From DASVNK01 sp036383895 (lineage in GTDB: Bacteria; Verrucomicrobiota; Verrucomicrobiia; Limisphaerales; SXQI01), in NCBI GenBank assembly GCA_036383895.1, contig DASVNK010000054.1:21957-85956 (forward strand): a stretch of DNA of 64,000 bases, in the 5' to 3' direction. The notes beneath the pieces are model-generated. The model was not told the DNA's origin, made no database searches, and saw nothing but the letters and a program-made list of their open reading frames with translations. The translations under genes and the position numbers were made by a program. Position 1 is the first letter of the stretch. Every line of letters starts with the position of its first letter. Shown here piece by piece: positions 1-7,458 of the stretch.

Positions 1-160
1 AGCAAACGTGAGCAGCGCGCAAACGATCGGTAAGCTCGCCGCTGAAGCAGCCCGCAGCAAAGGCATCACCAAGGTGGTGTTCGATCGCGCCGGGGCACGT
101 TACCACGGCAAAGTGAAAGCACTGGCGGACGCCGCGCGTGAAGCTGGTTTGCAATTTTAA
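1..160 (+). CDS. rplR: 50S ribosomal protein L18, C-terminal part
   Basis: The window opens inside this gene; reading from base 2 gives 52 residues to a TAA stop ending at 160. The tail shows the L18 signature: an A-A-R-S-K-G-I segment, then VVFDRAG, Y-H-G-K-V and the A-L-A-D-A-A-R-E-A-G-L ending. L18 binds 5S rRNA in the large subunit. It lies 18 bases upstream of rpsE, as in the usual L18-S5 order of the spc operon. The N-terminal half is outside the window. Confidence 0.95.
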   Translation, partial: ANVSSAQTIGKLAAEAARSKGITKVVFDRAGARYHGKVKALADAAREAGLQF

Positions 161-178
161 GTTAAGGAGAATTTTATT

Positions 179-919
179 GTGGCAGATATTGAGAATCCCC
201 AGAACGCTGGAGTAACCCCGGCCGCTGAGAACGTCGAAGCAACAGCCGCTCCAGCCGGCGCCGCACAGCAGGCGCCGCAAGCACAACAAGGCGGCTACCA
301 GGGCGGCGGCCAGCAAGGCGGTGGTTTCCGCGGTCGTGGTGGTCACGGCGGACGCGGGGGTGGTGGCGGTGGCGGCGGACGTGGTCCGCGTCGTCCGCGC
401 GACGGCGAATTCCAGCGCGAGCAGAGCGACCTCAGCGAGAAAGTCATTTTTATTAACCGCTCTTCCAAAGTTGTGAAGGGTGGTCGTCGCTTCAGCTTCA
501 GCGCACTGGTTGTTATTGGTGACAAAAAAGGCCGCGTCGGTCTTGGTCTCGGCAAAGCTGGCGAAGTTGCTGATGCGATCCGCAAGGGCAACGAGGACGC
601 GAAGCATAGCATGGTGAACGTTTCCCTGAAGGACACCACCATCCCGCACGAAGTTCTCTCCGAATACGGTGGCGCGCGCATTCTCTTGCGTCCTGCTTCT
701 CCTGGAACGGGTATCATCGCCGGGAAAACCGTCCGTGCCGTTGTTGAATCGGCCGGTGTCAAAGATGTGCTCAGCAAATCGCTCGGTTCCAAGAACGCTT
801 CGAACGTCGCCAAGGCAACTCTTAAAGCGCTGCAGCACCTGCGCCTGCGCGAAGCGATCTTCAAGGGTCGTGGTATTGAAATCCGTCGTCGTCCGCAGGC
901 TGAACAAGTTCCTGCCTAA
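179..919 (+). CDS. rpsE: 30S ribosomal protein S5 with Gly/Arg-rich N-terminal extension
   Basis: S5 sits in the small subunit near the mRNA entry channel and helps decoding accuracy. The 246-residue product is much longer than the usual roughly 165. The S5 core begins near residue 83 (S-E-K-V-I-F-I-N-R) and contains the GGRRFSFSALVV segment, GRVGLGLGKA and the C-terminal A-L-x-x-L segment. Residues 1-80 are extra: an Ala/Gln-rich stretch, then Gly runs with interspersed Arg (RGRGG, RGGGGGGGG), resembling an RGG-type RNA-binding tail. The start is GTG, preceded by AAGGAGAA at a good distance. No rpmD (L30) follows; rplO starts 14 bases later. Confidence 0.97.
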   Translation: MADIENPQNAGVTPAAENVEATAAPAGAAQQAPQAQQGGYQGGGQQGGGFRGRGGHGGRGGGGGGGGRGPRRPRDGEFQREQSDLSEKVIFINRSSKVVKGGRRFSFSALVVIGDKKGRVGLGLGKAGEVADAIRKGNEDAKHSMVNVSLKDTTIPHEVLSEYGGARILLRPASPGTGIIAGKTVRAVVESAGVKDVLSKSLGSKNASNVAKATLKALQHLRLREAIFKGRGIEIRRRPQAEQVPA

Positions 920-933
920 ACTTTCTAACGTAT

Positions 934-1425
934 ATGCGTCTACATAATTTAAAGCCGAATCCGGGAGCCAAACATCGCCGCAAGCGCCTCGGCCAGGGCG
1001 AATCCAGCGGTCACGGTAAAACTTCCGGCCGCGGTGGCAAAGGCCAGAGCGCGCGTTCCGGTAGCTCGATCCGTATCGGATTCGAAGGCGGCCAGATGCC
1101 GTTGATCCGCCGCATTCCAAAGCGCGGTTTCAATAACGCGCGTCATGCGACCGTTTACGTCCCGGTAAATCTTTCTGATCTGAACCGTTTCGATGACGGC
1201 GCACGCGTTGATGAGTTGGCTCTCAAGTCGGTCGGTCTGGCCAATGGCAAGTCCGCTGGAGTGAAGATCCTCGGCAACGGCGAAATCACCAAGAAATTGA
1301 CTGTGATCGCGAGTGCATTCAGCAGCACGGCCCGTGAGAAGATCGAAGCAAAGGGTGGCACCTGCGAAGTGCCGAAGCCGGAGGCGAAACCGATCCGCAA
1401 GGCGGCTGCCCAGCCTGCGAAATAG
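934..1425 (+). CDS. rplO: 50S ribosomal protein L15
   Basis: L15 is a large-subunit assembly protein. The 163-residue product has the typical start M-R-L-H-N-L-K-P-N-P-G, the Gly-rich basic segment rich in G-K-T-S-G-R-G-G-K-G-Q, the F-E-G-G-Q-M-P-L motif with R-R-I-P-K-R-G-F, and the C-terminal A-F-S-x-x-A region. It follows rpsE directly and precedes secY by 21 bases, matching spc-operon order apart from the missing rpmD. The tail has a short Lys/Pro/Ala extension. Confidence 0.97.
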   Translation: MRLHNLKPNPGAKHRRKRLGQGESSGHGKTSGRGGKGQSARSGSSIRIGFEGGQMPLIRRIPKRGFNNARHATVYVPVNLSDLNRFDDGARVDELALKSVGLANGKSAGVKILGNGEITKKLTVIASAFSSTAREKIEAKGGTCEVPKPEAKPIRKAAAQPAK

Positions 1426-1446
1426 TCCGGTTACGCCAGGGATTGC

Positions 1447-2826
1447 ATGTTCGCTAACCTTTTCAACACTTTCGCCAACTGCTTCAAAATTCCGGAGCTG
1501 AAATCCCGGATCATTTTTACGCTGGCGGTTCTCTTTTTGTGCCGCGTCATTGCCTGGGTGCCCGTGCCTGGCTTGGATGGCGCCGCGCTGCGTGAATGGT
1601 TCGATTCGAACGCCGGCAAAATGTCGAACTCCGTTGTCGGCATGTACAGCCTGTTCACGGGCGGCGCGCTGAAGCAATGCGCAATTGGGGCACTCGGCAT
1701 CATGCCGTACATCACCGCGAGCATCATCATTCAATTGCTCACCGCGGTTTTGCCCGGTTTGAGCAAGCTGGCTCGTGAAGAAGGTGGCCGCGCTAAGATC
1801 ATTCAATACAGCCGTTACCTGACTGTCATTCTCTGTCTCGGCCACGGTACGCTGATGACCCTTGGCTGGGAAAATCCGGAGAAACTCTTTCCAGGATTTG
1901 CCGGCGATCTCGTGATGATCGAGAACCTCTGGTGGTATCGAATTCAGACGATTCTTATTCTTACCACCGGCACGTTGCTATTGATGTGGCTGGGTGAACA
2001 GATCACTGAACGCGGTATCGGCAACGGTATTTCGCTCATCATTACGATCGGCATCGTGGCTGACTTCCCGATGGCCTTCCAGGCGATCCAAACGATGTTC
2101 TTCCCGCCGGAAGGGGTCGAACGCACATTTAACGTTTTCCACGCAATCGGCCTGGTGCTGCTGATGCTCGCAGTGATTGCCGGTGTCATCGCGGTGACGC
2201 AAGCGCAACGGAAGATTCCGGTTCAATACGCTCAACGGGCAGTTGGCCGCAAAGTATATGCCGGCAGCAGTTCATTCATGCCGTTGCGCGTCAATTACGC
2301 GGGCGTTATGCCGATCATTTTCGCTCAGGCCATCCTGATGTTCCCTGCGATGATTCTTACCCGTCTCGGTGAAATCGGGAACCTGCGGTTCCTCACTGAT
2401 TTCGGCAACGCGCTGAATCAGGGGAGTTTCGCTTATTACCTGCTTTACTCCTTGATGATCCTGTTCTTCTCCTACTTCTGGGTCGCTACGCAATTCAACG
2501 AATTGCAGATCTCGGACGACCTGAAGAAATACGGCGGGTATATTCCCGGTGTGCGTCCTGGTCAGGCGACCAGCGACTACCTGCATCGCACCATGAGCCG
2601 CATCACGCTGGCTGGCGCGATTTTCCTCGTCGTCATCGCCCTTGTCCCGATGTTGCTCGGGGATGCGCTTGGGATCGATCCGATTGTCTCGCAATTTTTC
2701 GGTGGAACAAGCGTTCTCATTACAGTTGGTGTGTTGCTCGATACGATGCGCCAGATGGAAACGCACTTGTTGATGCGCCATTATGACGGCTTCTTGAAGA
2801 AGGGCCGCATGAAGGGGCGTTTCTAA
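1447..2826 (+). CDS. secY: protein translocase subunit SecY
   Basis: SecY is the central pore of the SecYEG channel that moves unfolded proteins across or into the inner membrane. The 459 residues form about ten hydrophobic helices. Family landmarks are visible: the G-G-A-L-K-Q-C-A-I-G-A-L-G-I-M-P-Y-I segment, the E-Q-I-T-E-R-G-I-G-N-G-I-S loop, the R-K-I-P-V-Q-Y-A loop, and Y-I-P-G-V-R-P-G in a cytoplasmic loop. ATG start; adk follows after 13 bases, so the two are co-transcribed with the ribosomal genes. Confidence 0.98.
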   Translation: MFANLFNTFANCFKIPELKSRIIFTLAVLFLCRVIAWVPVPGLDGAALREWFDSNAGKMSNSVVGMYSLFTGGALKQCAIGALGIMPYITASIIIQLLTAVLPGLSKLAREEGGRAKIIQYSRYLTVILCLGHGTLMTLGWENPEKLFPGFAGDLVMIENLWWYRIQTILILTTGTLLLMWLGEQITERGIGNGISLIITIGIVADFPMAFQAIQTMFFPPEGVERTFNVFHAIGLVLLMLAVIAGVIAVTQAQRKIPVQYAQRAVGRKVYAGSSSFMPLRVNYAGVMPIIFAQAILMFPAMILTRLGEIGNLRFLTDFGNALNQGSFAYYLLYSLMILFFSYFWVATQFNELQISDDLKKYGGYIPGVRPGQATSDYLHRTMSRITLAGAIFLVVIALVPMLLGDALGIDPIVSQFFGGTSVLITVGVLLDTMRQMETHLLMRHYDGFLKKGRMKGRF

Positions 2827-2839
2827 TTCGGCGACGCTG

Positions 2840-3490
2840 ATGAAACGCCGAGTTGTATTGCTCGGCCCGCCGGGATGCGGGAAGGGAACAGTCGCCGCGA
2901 AGTTGGAGGAGAGATTCGGCCTGGAACATCTCTCCACCGGACAATGGTTCCGGAAAGAGATGGAGCAGGGGACCGAGCTGGGCGAGCGGGCTCGGAAGTA
3001 TATCGAGCGTGGTGAGTTGGTGCCGGACGAGATTGTGCTCGGGTTGATCGAGCATTGGGTCACGCCGGAGTTAATCGAGCATGGATACTTGTTCGACGGG
3101 TTTCCAAGGACCCGGGCGCAAGCCGAAGCGTTGGACAGATTTTGCGCTGAGAAATCAGCGCCACTGGAAGCAGTCCTTTATCTGCAATGTTCGGAGGATG
3201 TGATCCTGGAAAGAATCACAGGCCGCCGTGTTTGTTTAAGTTGCGGAAAGGTCTACCATGTGCGAACTTTGCCGCCCGTTTCGCCGGGAGTTTGCGATGT
3301 TTGCGGAAGCAAGCTAACGCAGCGCTCGGATGATACGGAGGCAGTAGTGAAGAACCGGTTGGTGTTTTACCAGAAGGTGACCGAACCGCTGGTTGATTAT
3401 TATAGAGAAAGTGGTAAGCTTGTGAGCTTAAACGCCGGCCTTGGTTCGGAAGATGCGTATGTGCGTGCAGCGCAGGCCCTTGAGTCATGA
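2840..3490 (+). CDS. adk: adenylate kinase with zinc-binding lid
   Basis: Adenylate kinase interconverts ATP + AMP with two ADP in the cytoplasm. The 216 residues start with the P-loop GPPGCGKGT, followed by the AMP-binding STGxxxR-like segment and the F-D-G-F-P-R-T motif. The lid carries C-L-S-C and C-D-V-C pairs, the Cys4 zinc-binding form found in many bacteria, rather than the hydrogen-bonded lid of E. coli. Its TGA stop overlaps the map start in an ATGA, indicating translational coupling. Confidence 0.97.
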   Translation: MKRRVVLLGPPGCGKGTVAAKLEERFGLEHLSTGQWFRKEMEQGTELGERARKYIERGELVPDEIVLGLIEHWVTPELIEHGYLFDGFPRTRAQAEALDRFCAEKSAPLEAVLYLQCSEDVILERITGRRVCLSCGKVYHVRTLPPVSPGVCDVCGSKLTQRSDDTEAVVKNRLVFYQKVTEPLVDYYRESGKLVSLNAGLGSEDAYVRAAQALES

Positions 3491-4263
3491 TCATTCTTAA
3501 GAATGAACGCGATGTCGAGGCAATGCGCGTCTCGGGTGCGGTTGCCGCTGAGGTGTTGAATCTCGTCGGGAGCTGGATTCGGCCGGGTGTCACCACCAAA
3601 GAAATCGACACTTACGCAGCGAACCTGATCAAGGAACGCGGGGCGAAAAGTGCGTTTCTCGGTTACCGGAAGTATCCGGGCCATGTCTGCATCTCGGTCA
3701 ACGACCAGGTGGTGCATGGATTGCCGAACGATCGGCGAGTGAATTTTGGGGATATCATCAGCCTCGATGTGGGGGTGATATATCGCGGATACATCGGTGA
3801 CACGGCGAAAACCGTGGCGGTGGGAGGTTGCGATCTCCTCGCGCAGAAACTGATGGATGTGACGGAGCGCGCGCTTTATGAGGGCATTGCCCAGGCGCAC
3901 GCGGGGAATCGAGTCGTGGATATTTCACGCGCGATTCAGAAGTACGTCGAGAGTAACGGATTTAGCGTCGTGCGCGAGTTTGTCGGGCACGGAGTTGGCC
4001 GGTCGATGCATGAGGAACCTCAAGTTCCGAACTTTGTGGACGGTAAGTCGTCCCCGAAATTGCGGGCTGGGATGACGATTGCGATCGAGCCGATGGTGAA
4101 CGCCGGGAAACCGGCAGTTGAAATATTAAATGATGGTTGGACGGTGGTGACCCGGGACGGGCTGCCTTCCGCGCATTTTGAACATACGGTGCTGATAACC
4201 GAGAAAGAACCGGAGATATTAACGTGCCCCGAGAAGAGGCCATCCGCGTTGAAGGTACCGTAG
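3487..4263 (+). CDS. map: type I methionine aminopeptidase
   Basis: Removes the initiator methionine from nascent proteins. The 258-residue length fits the single-domain type I enzyme. Metal-binding residues are visible in the D-V-G-V...G-D-T segment, in G-H-G-V-G-R-S-M-H-E, in the A-I-E-P-M stretch and in the terminal E-H-T-V-L segment. The gene overlaps adk by four bases at its start and its last 40 bases overlap infA in another frame. The tail extends a little past the last conserved strand because of this overlap. Confidence 0.97.
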   Translation: MIILKNERDVEAMRVSGAVAAEVLNLVGSWIRPGVTTKEIDTYAANLIKERGAKSAFLGYRKYPGHVCISVNDQVVHGLPNDRRVNFGDIISLDVGVIYRGYIGDTAKTVAVGGCDLLAQKLMDVTERALYEGIAQAHAGNRVVDISRAIQKYVESNGFSVVREFVGHGVGRSMHEEPQVPNFVDGKSSPKLRAGMTIAIEPMVNAGKPAVEILNDGWTVVTRDGLPSAHFEHTVLITEKEPEILTCPEKRPSALKVP

Positions 4264-4451
4264 TGGAAGTTCTGCCGAACAATTTGTTTCGAGTGGAATT
4301 GAAGAATGGGCACAGGTTTATGGCCCATACTTCCGGTAGGATGCGAATGAATTTTGTTCGATTGGTCACGGGCGACAAAGTGACCGTGGAAATGTCGCCG
4401 TATGACCTGTCGAAAGGTCTGATAATTTTAAACGAAGAAACGAAACAATGA
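4224..4451 (+). CDS. infA: translation initiation factor IF-1
   Basis: IF-1 binds the ribosomal A site during initiation. The 75-residue OB-fold product has the hallmark run R-V-E-G-T-V-V-E-V-L-P-N, then F-R-V-E-L-x-N-G-H, A-H-x-S-G-R-M-R and a G-D-K-V-T-V-E segment. The start is a GTG inside the end of map, with GGAG about nine bases upstream; this is the only start that gives the full IF-1 fold. The stop overlaps the rpmJ ATG (ATGA). Confidence 0.95.
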   Translation: MPREEAIRVEGTVVEVLPNNLFRVELKNGHRFMAHTSGRMRMNFVRLVTGDKVTVEMSPYDLSKGLIILNEETKQ

Positions 4452-4561
4452 AAGTTCGGGCATCAGTGAAAAAGCTGTGCGAACACTGCAAAGTGATTCG
4501 CCGCAAAGGCGTCATCCGCGTCATTTGCACAAACTCGCGCCATAAACAGCGCCAAGGTTAA
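4448..4561 (+). CDS. rpmJ: 50S ribosomal protein L36
   Basis: This 37-residue gene begins with the typical M-K-V-R-A-S-V-K and has the zinc-binding pattern C-x2-C-x12-C-x4-H of the Cys-containing L36 form, ending in R-H-K-Q-R-Q-G. L36 is a small zinc protein of the large subunit. It overlaps the infA stop by four bases and precedes rpsM by 12, which is the normal infA-rpmJ-rpsM order. Confidence 0.96.
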   Translation: MKVRASVKKLCEHCKVIRRKGVIRVICTNSRHKQRQG

Positions 4562-4573
4562 AGAGAGATTTAT

Positions 4574-4969
4574 ATGGCACGCATTTTAGGTGTAGATATC
4601 CCCGGCGAGAAGCGCATCGACATTTCGCTCCGCTACATTTACGGCATCGGCCCGGTGAACTCGATAGAGATCCTGGAACGCGCCGGCATTGAAGGCTCCG
4701 TCCGCGCGAAGGACCTCACCGAAGCGCAGCTTTCCCAGATCGTGCACGCGATCCAGGAAGGCAAATACGTCATTGAAGGCGATCTGCGCCGCGAAATCGG
4801 TATGAACTTGAAGCGCCTCCAGGGTATCAAGTGCTACCGCGGTGTCCGCCACTTGCGCGGTCTGCCAGTTCGCGGTCAGCGCACCCAAACCAACGCCCGC
4901 ACTCGCAAAGGTCCGCGTAAGACCGTCGGCGTGCAGCGCAATCCGAACGCCAAGACCGGCATTCACTAA
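4574..4969 (+). CDS. rpsM: 30S ribosomal protein S13
   Basis: S13 sits in the head of the small subunit and contacts the P-site tRNA and the large subunit. The 131-residue product starts M-A-R-I-L-G-V-D-I-P, contains the helix-hairpin-helix-like Y-I-Y-G-I-G segment, R-L-x-G-I-K-C-Y-R-G-x-R-H, and ends with the basic R-G-Q-R-T-x-T-N-A-R-T-R-K-G tail. A good AGAGAG-type ribosome site precedes the ATG. Confidence 0.97.
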   Translation: MARILGVDIPGEKRIDISLRYIYGIGPVNSIEILERAGIEGSVRAKDLTEAQLSQIVHAIQEGKYVIEGDLRREIGMNLKRLQGIKCYRGVRHLRGLPVRGQRTQTNARTRKGPRKTVGVQRNPNAKTGIH

Positions 4970-4988
4970 GCTTTAAATTTAAGATTAC

Positions 4989-5639
4989 ATGGCAGACGAG
5001 ACGAAACCGAAGAAGGCCAAAAAAGAAGCTGCTCCTGAAGGTGCAGCTCCTGCGGCCGAAGCAAAGCCCCAGGGCGAAGCCAAAGCTGGTGGTGAAGCCA
5101 AGGGCGAAGGCAAAGCTCCCCGCGCCAAAAAAGCCGCACCCTCTGAAGGTGCTGCCGACGCCAAAGCAGCCGCTCCGGGCGGAGCACCTGCCGCAGCCGA
5201 TGCACCGCCGGCCGTCAACGCGCCGACTGCTGCCGAATTGCTCGGTGAAGATCCCAACGCCAAGAAGGTCATCAAGGCTAAGGGTTCCAAAAACATCACC
5301 ACCGGCATTGCGAACATTCTCGCTACTTTCAATAACACCCAGGTGAATATCACCGACATGCATGGCAACATTCTCGGATGGTCCAGCGCCGGTCGCGTCG
5401 GTTTCAAGGGTTCCCGCAAGAGCACCGCCTTCGCTGCTCAGCAGGTCGCTCAGGACGCTGCCCGCCAGGCGATGTCCCACGGCATGCGCGAAGTGGAAGT
5501 TCGCGTGAAGGGTCCCGGCTCCGGCCGCGAATCGGCCATCCGCGCTCTCCAGGGAATCGGTCTCGAAATCACCACCATTAAGGATTGCACCCCGGTGCCG
5601 CACAACGGCTGCCGCCCGCGCAAGAAACGCCGCGTGTAA
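4989..5639 (+). CDS. rpsK: 30S ribosomal protein S11 with Ala/Lys/Pro-rich N-terminal extension
   Basis: S11 is a platform protein of the small subunit near the mRNA exit. The core starts around residue 95 and shows N-I-L-A-T-F-N-N-T, the D-x-x-G-N segment, W-S-S-A-G, F-K-G-S-R-K-S-T and the C-terminal P-H-N-G-C-R-P-x-K-K-R-R-V. The usual length is about 130 residues; here it is 216. The extra N-terminal 85-95 residues are Ala, Lys, Pro, Glu and Gly rich, with near-repeats of A-E-A-K, and look disordered. The ATG follows rpsM by 19 bases. No internal ATG near the core offers a shorter product. Confidence 0.96.
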   Translation: MADETKPKKAKKEAAPEGAAPAAEAKPQGEAKAGGEAKGEGKAPRAKKAAPSEGAADAKAAAPGGAPAAADAPPAVNAPTAAELLGEDPNAKKVIKAKGSKNITTGIANILATFNNTQVNITDMHGNILGWSSAGRVGFKGSRKSTAFAAQQVAQDAARQAMSHGMREVEVRVKGPGSGRESAIRALQGIGLEITTIKDCTPVPHNGCRPRKKRRV

Positions 5640-5647
5640 TTGCTTGA

Positions 5648-5677
5648 TTTAACGCTTTTTAACGCTTTTTAACGCTT
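5648..5677 (+). repeat. three tandem copies of a 10-base repeat between rpsK and rpsD
   Basis: Three perfect head-to-tail copies of TTTAACGCTT fill most of the 52-base gap between the S11 stop and the S4 start. The function is unknown. Replication slippage is one explanation; a protein-binding site in the leader of rpsD is another. S4 is a known translational repressor of this operon in E. coli, but this sequence does not resemble that pseudoknot. Confidence 0.9.
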
Positions 5678-5691
5678 AACATTTAGAACTC

Positions 5692-6300
5692 ATGGCACGT
5701 TATACTGGTCCTCGCGTTCGCATCAGCCGCCGCTTCGGCGTCCCGATCTTTGGCGCATCGAAATATCTGGAACGCAAGAATTACGCTCCCGGCATGCACG
5801 GCCCAAAGGCCCGCCGCAAGCTGACGGACTACGCTCTCGGTCTGCACGAGAAGCAGAAGCTTCGTTTCTATTACGGCCTGATGGAAAAACAGTTCCACGG
5901 CGTGTATCAGCGCGCATTGCGCCAGCGTGGTGTTACCGGCGAAACGATGCTCCAGATTCTGGAGACGCGTCTCGATAACGTGGTTTATCACCTCGGTTTC
6001 TCGAACACCCGCGCCGGCGCTCGCCAGATGGTTTGCCACGGCCACGTTACGGTGAACGGCAAAAAGGTGAGCATTCCGTCCTACAGCCTGAAGGTGAACG
6101 ACGTCGTTGAAGTGAAGAACAACAACGTGGCGCGCCAGATGGCCACCAAGGGCATGGAAATTTCGACCAGCCGCGTGGTGCCGGATTGGATCGCGCTCGA
6201 CAAGAACGCGTTCAAAGGAACCATCCTTCGCGTCCCCACCCGTGATGACATTCAGCCGATCGCGAACGATCAGGCCGTCGTTGAATTTTATTCCCGCTAA
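5692..6300 (+). CDS. rpsD: 30S ribosomal protein S4
   Basis: S4 nucleates small-subunit assembly on 16S rRNA. The 202 residues include the Y-A-P-G-M-H-G-P-K segment, the L-x-E-K-Q-K-L-R-x-Y-Y-G motif, and an S4 RNA-binding domain with E-T-R-L-D-N-V-V-Y and A-R-Q-M-V-x-H-G-H-x-x-V-N-G. The N-terminal zinc-type cysteines of some S4 proteins are absent, so this is the C-minus form. Gene order S11-S4-alpha is standard. Confidence 0.97.
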   Translation: MARYTGPRVRISRRFGVPIFGASKYLERKNYAPGMHGPKARRKLTDYALGLHEKQKLRFYYGLMEKQFHGVYQRALRQRGVTGETMLQILETRLDNVVYHLGFSNTRAGARQMVCHGHVTVNGKKVSIPSYSLKVNDVVEVKNNNVARQMATKGMEISTSRVVPDWIALDKNAFKGTILRVPTRDDIQPIANDQAVVEFYSR

Positions 6301-6322
6301 TTAACCCCGCGGTCGAGCAAGG

Positions 6323-6337
6323 TGGAGCGATGCTCCA
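6323..6337 (+). promoter_or_regulatory. short hairpin in the rpsD-rpoA leader
   Basis: A perfect inverted repeat TGGAGC-GAT-GCTCCA lies in the 132-base gap between rpsD and rpoA, the longest gap in the ribosomal operon. There is no U-tract after it, so it is not a typical terminator. It could be a leader or RNA-processing structure. The assignment rests only on symmetry. Confidence 0.35.
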
Positions 6338-6432
6338 GCTGGGCTTTCCGCAAACAAGAAAGCAAATATATGGGCCGAGGCTGCACTCGGGAATAAACGC
6401 AGCATCGGTCAGATTAAAATTGCTACAATATT

Positions 6433-7443
6433 ATGGCAGTACGTTTAGGTCGTTTCGAAATGCCGAAGCGCTTGGTGAAAGAAGAAGCCAGCGCAACGGA
6501 AACATTTGCAAAATTCATCGCTGAGCCGTTTGAAACCGGCTACGGCCACACCATCGGCAATTCCATTCGCCGGGTGTTGCTCTCGTCCCTCGAAGGCGCT
6601 GCGATCACCTCGATCAAGATCGATGGTGCAATGCACGAATTCACCACTGTGGACGGCGTGGTGGAAGATGTGACGGACATTGTGTTGAACCTGAAGAAAG
6701 TTCTCTTCAAGTCGCACAGCCGCGATCCGCAGACCGTGTTGCTCTCGGTCACCAAGGATGGTCCTGTGACCGCCGCGGACATTCGCCTCAACCAGAATTT
6801 GGAGATCGTCAATCCGAAGCAGCACATCTGCACGCTCGACAAGAAGCGCAAGTTCGAGATGGAACTTGAGATCAAGGTCGGCCGCGGGTTCCTGCCCGGT
6901 GACGAAAATAAGCGTCCTGACCAGGCCCTCGGCGTGGTCGCGATTGATTCGCTTTTCTCCCCGGTGACTCGCGTTCGCTACGCTGTGGAGAGCGCGCGTG
7001 TTGGTCAGCGCACCGACTACGATCGCTTGATCCTCGAAGTGTGGACCGACGGCCGTATGAGCCCCGATGACGCTCTGACCCAGGCTTCGGCGATTCTGCA
7101 ACATCATCTCGATGTGTTCGTCGGTTACGACAAGAACGCCGTCGAGTTCGAAGAACAGATCGACAAGCAGGACGACGAGCGCGCCAAGATGCGCAAGCTG
7201 CTCAACATGAGCGTCAACGAAATCGAGCTGAGCGTCCGCGCGGCGAACTGCTTGAACAACGCGAACATCACCAGCGTCGGCCAGCTCGCACTGAAGACTG
7301 AAGCGGAAATGTTGAAGTATCGCAATTTCGGTAAGAAATCTCTCAACGAAATCAAAGAAAAACTCGCCAGCCTCGGTTTGGCTCTGGGCATGAATCTCGA
7401 TCCAGCACTGCTCGAGTCGAACAAAGAAGAGAAGGCTGCTTAA
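6433..7443 (+). CDS. rpoA: DNA-directed RNA polymerase subunit alpha
   Basis: The alpha subunit dimerises to start RNA polymerase assembly, and its C-terminal domain contacts promoter UP elements and activators. The 336-residue product has the N-terminal dimerisation segment with F-E-T-G-Y-G-H-T-I-G-N-S-I-R-R-V-L-L-S-S, and the C-terminal domain from about residue 255 (L-S-V-R-A-A-N-C-L, then L-L-K-x-R-N-F-G-K-K-S-L-N-E-I). An internal ATG nine codons in (MPKRLVKEE) is an alternative start, as the ribosome site of the first ATG is weak. Confidence 0.97.
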   Translation: MAVRLGRFEMPKRLVKEEASATETFAKFIAEPFETGYGHTIGNSIRRVLLSSLEGAAITSIKIDGAMHEFTTVDGVVEDVTDIVLNLKKVLFKSHSRDPQTVLLSVTKDGPVTAADIRLNQNLEIVNPKQHICTLDKKRKFEMELEIKVGRGFLPGDENKRPDQALGVVAIDSLFSPVTRVRYAVESARVGQRTDYDRLILEVWTDGRMSPDDALTQASAILQHHLDVFVGYDKNAVEFEEQIDKQDDERAKMRKLLNMSVNEIELSVRAANCLNNANITSVGQLALKTEAEMLKYRNFGKKSLNEIKEKLASLGLALGMNLDPALLESNKEEKAA

Positions 7444-7458
7444 GCCTCAGGAGCAGAT

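Noticed and set aside
949..1845. A 298-residue minus-strand frame opposite rplO and secY
   Set aside because: It is antisense to two certain ribosomal-operon genes and shows no domain; high-GC codon bias keeps such frames open.
5648..5677. The three 10-base repeats as a CRISPR array
   Set aside because: Units are too short, abut without spacers, and no cas genes are near.
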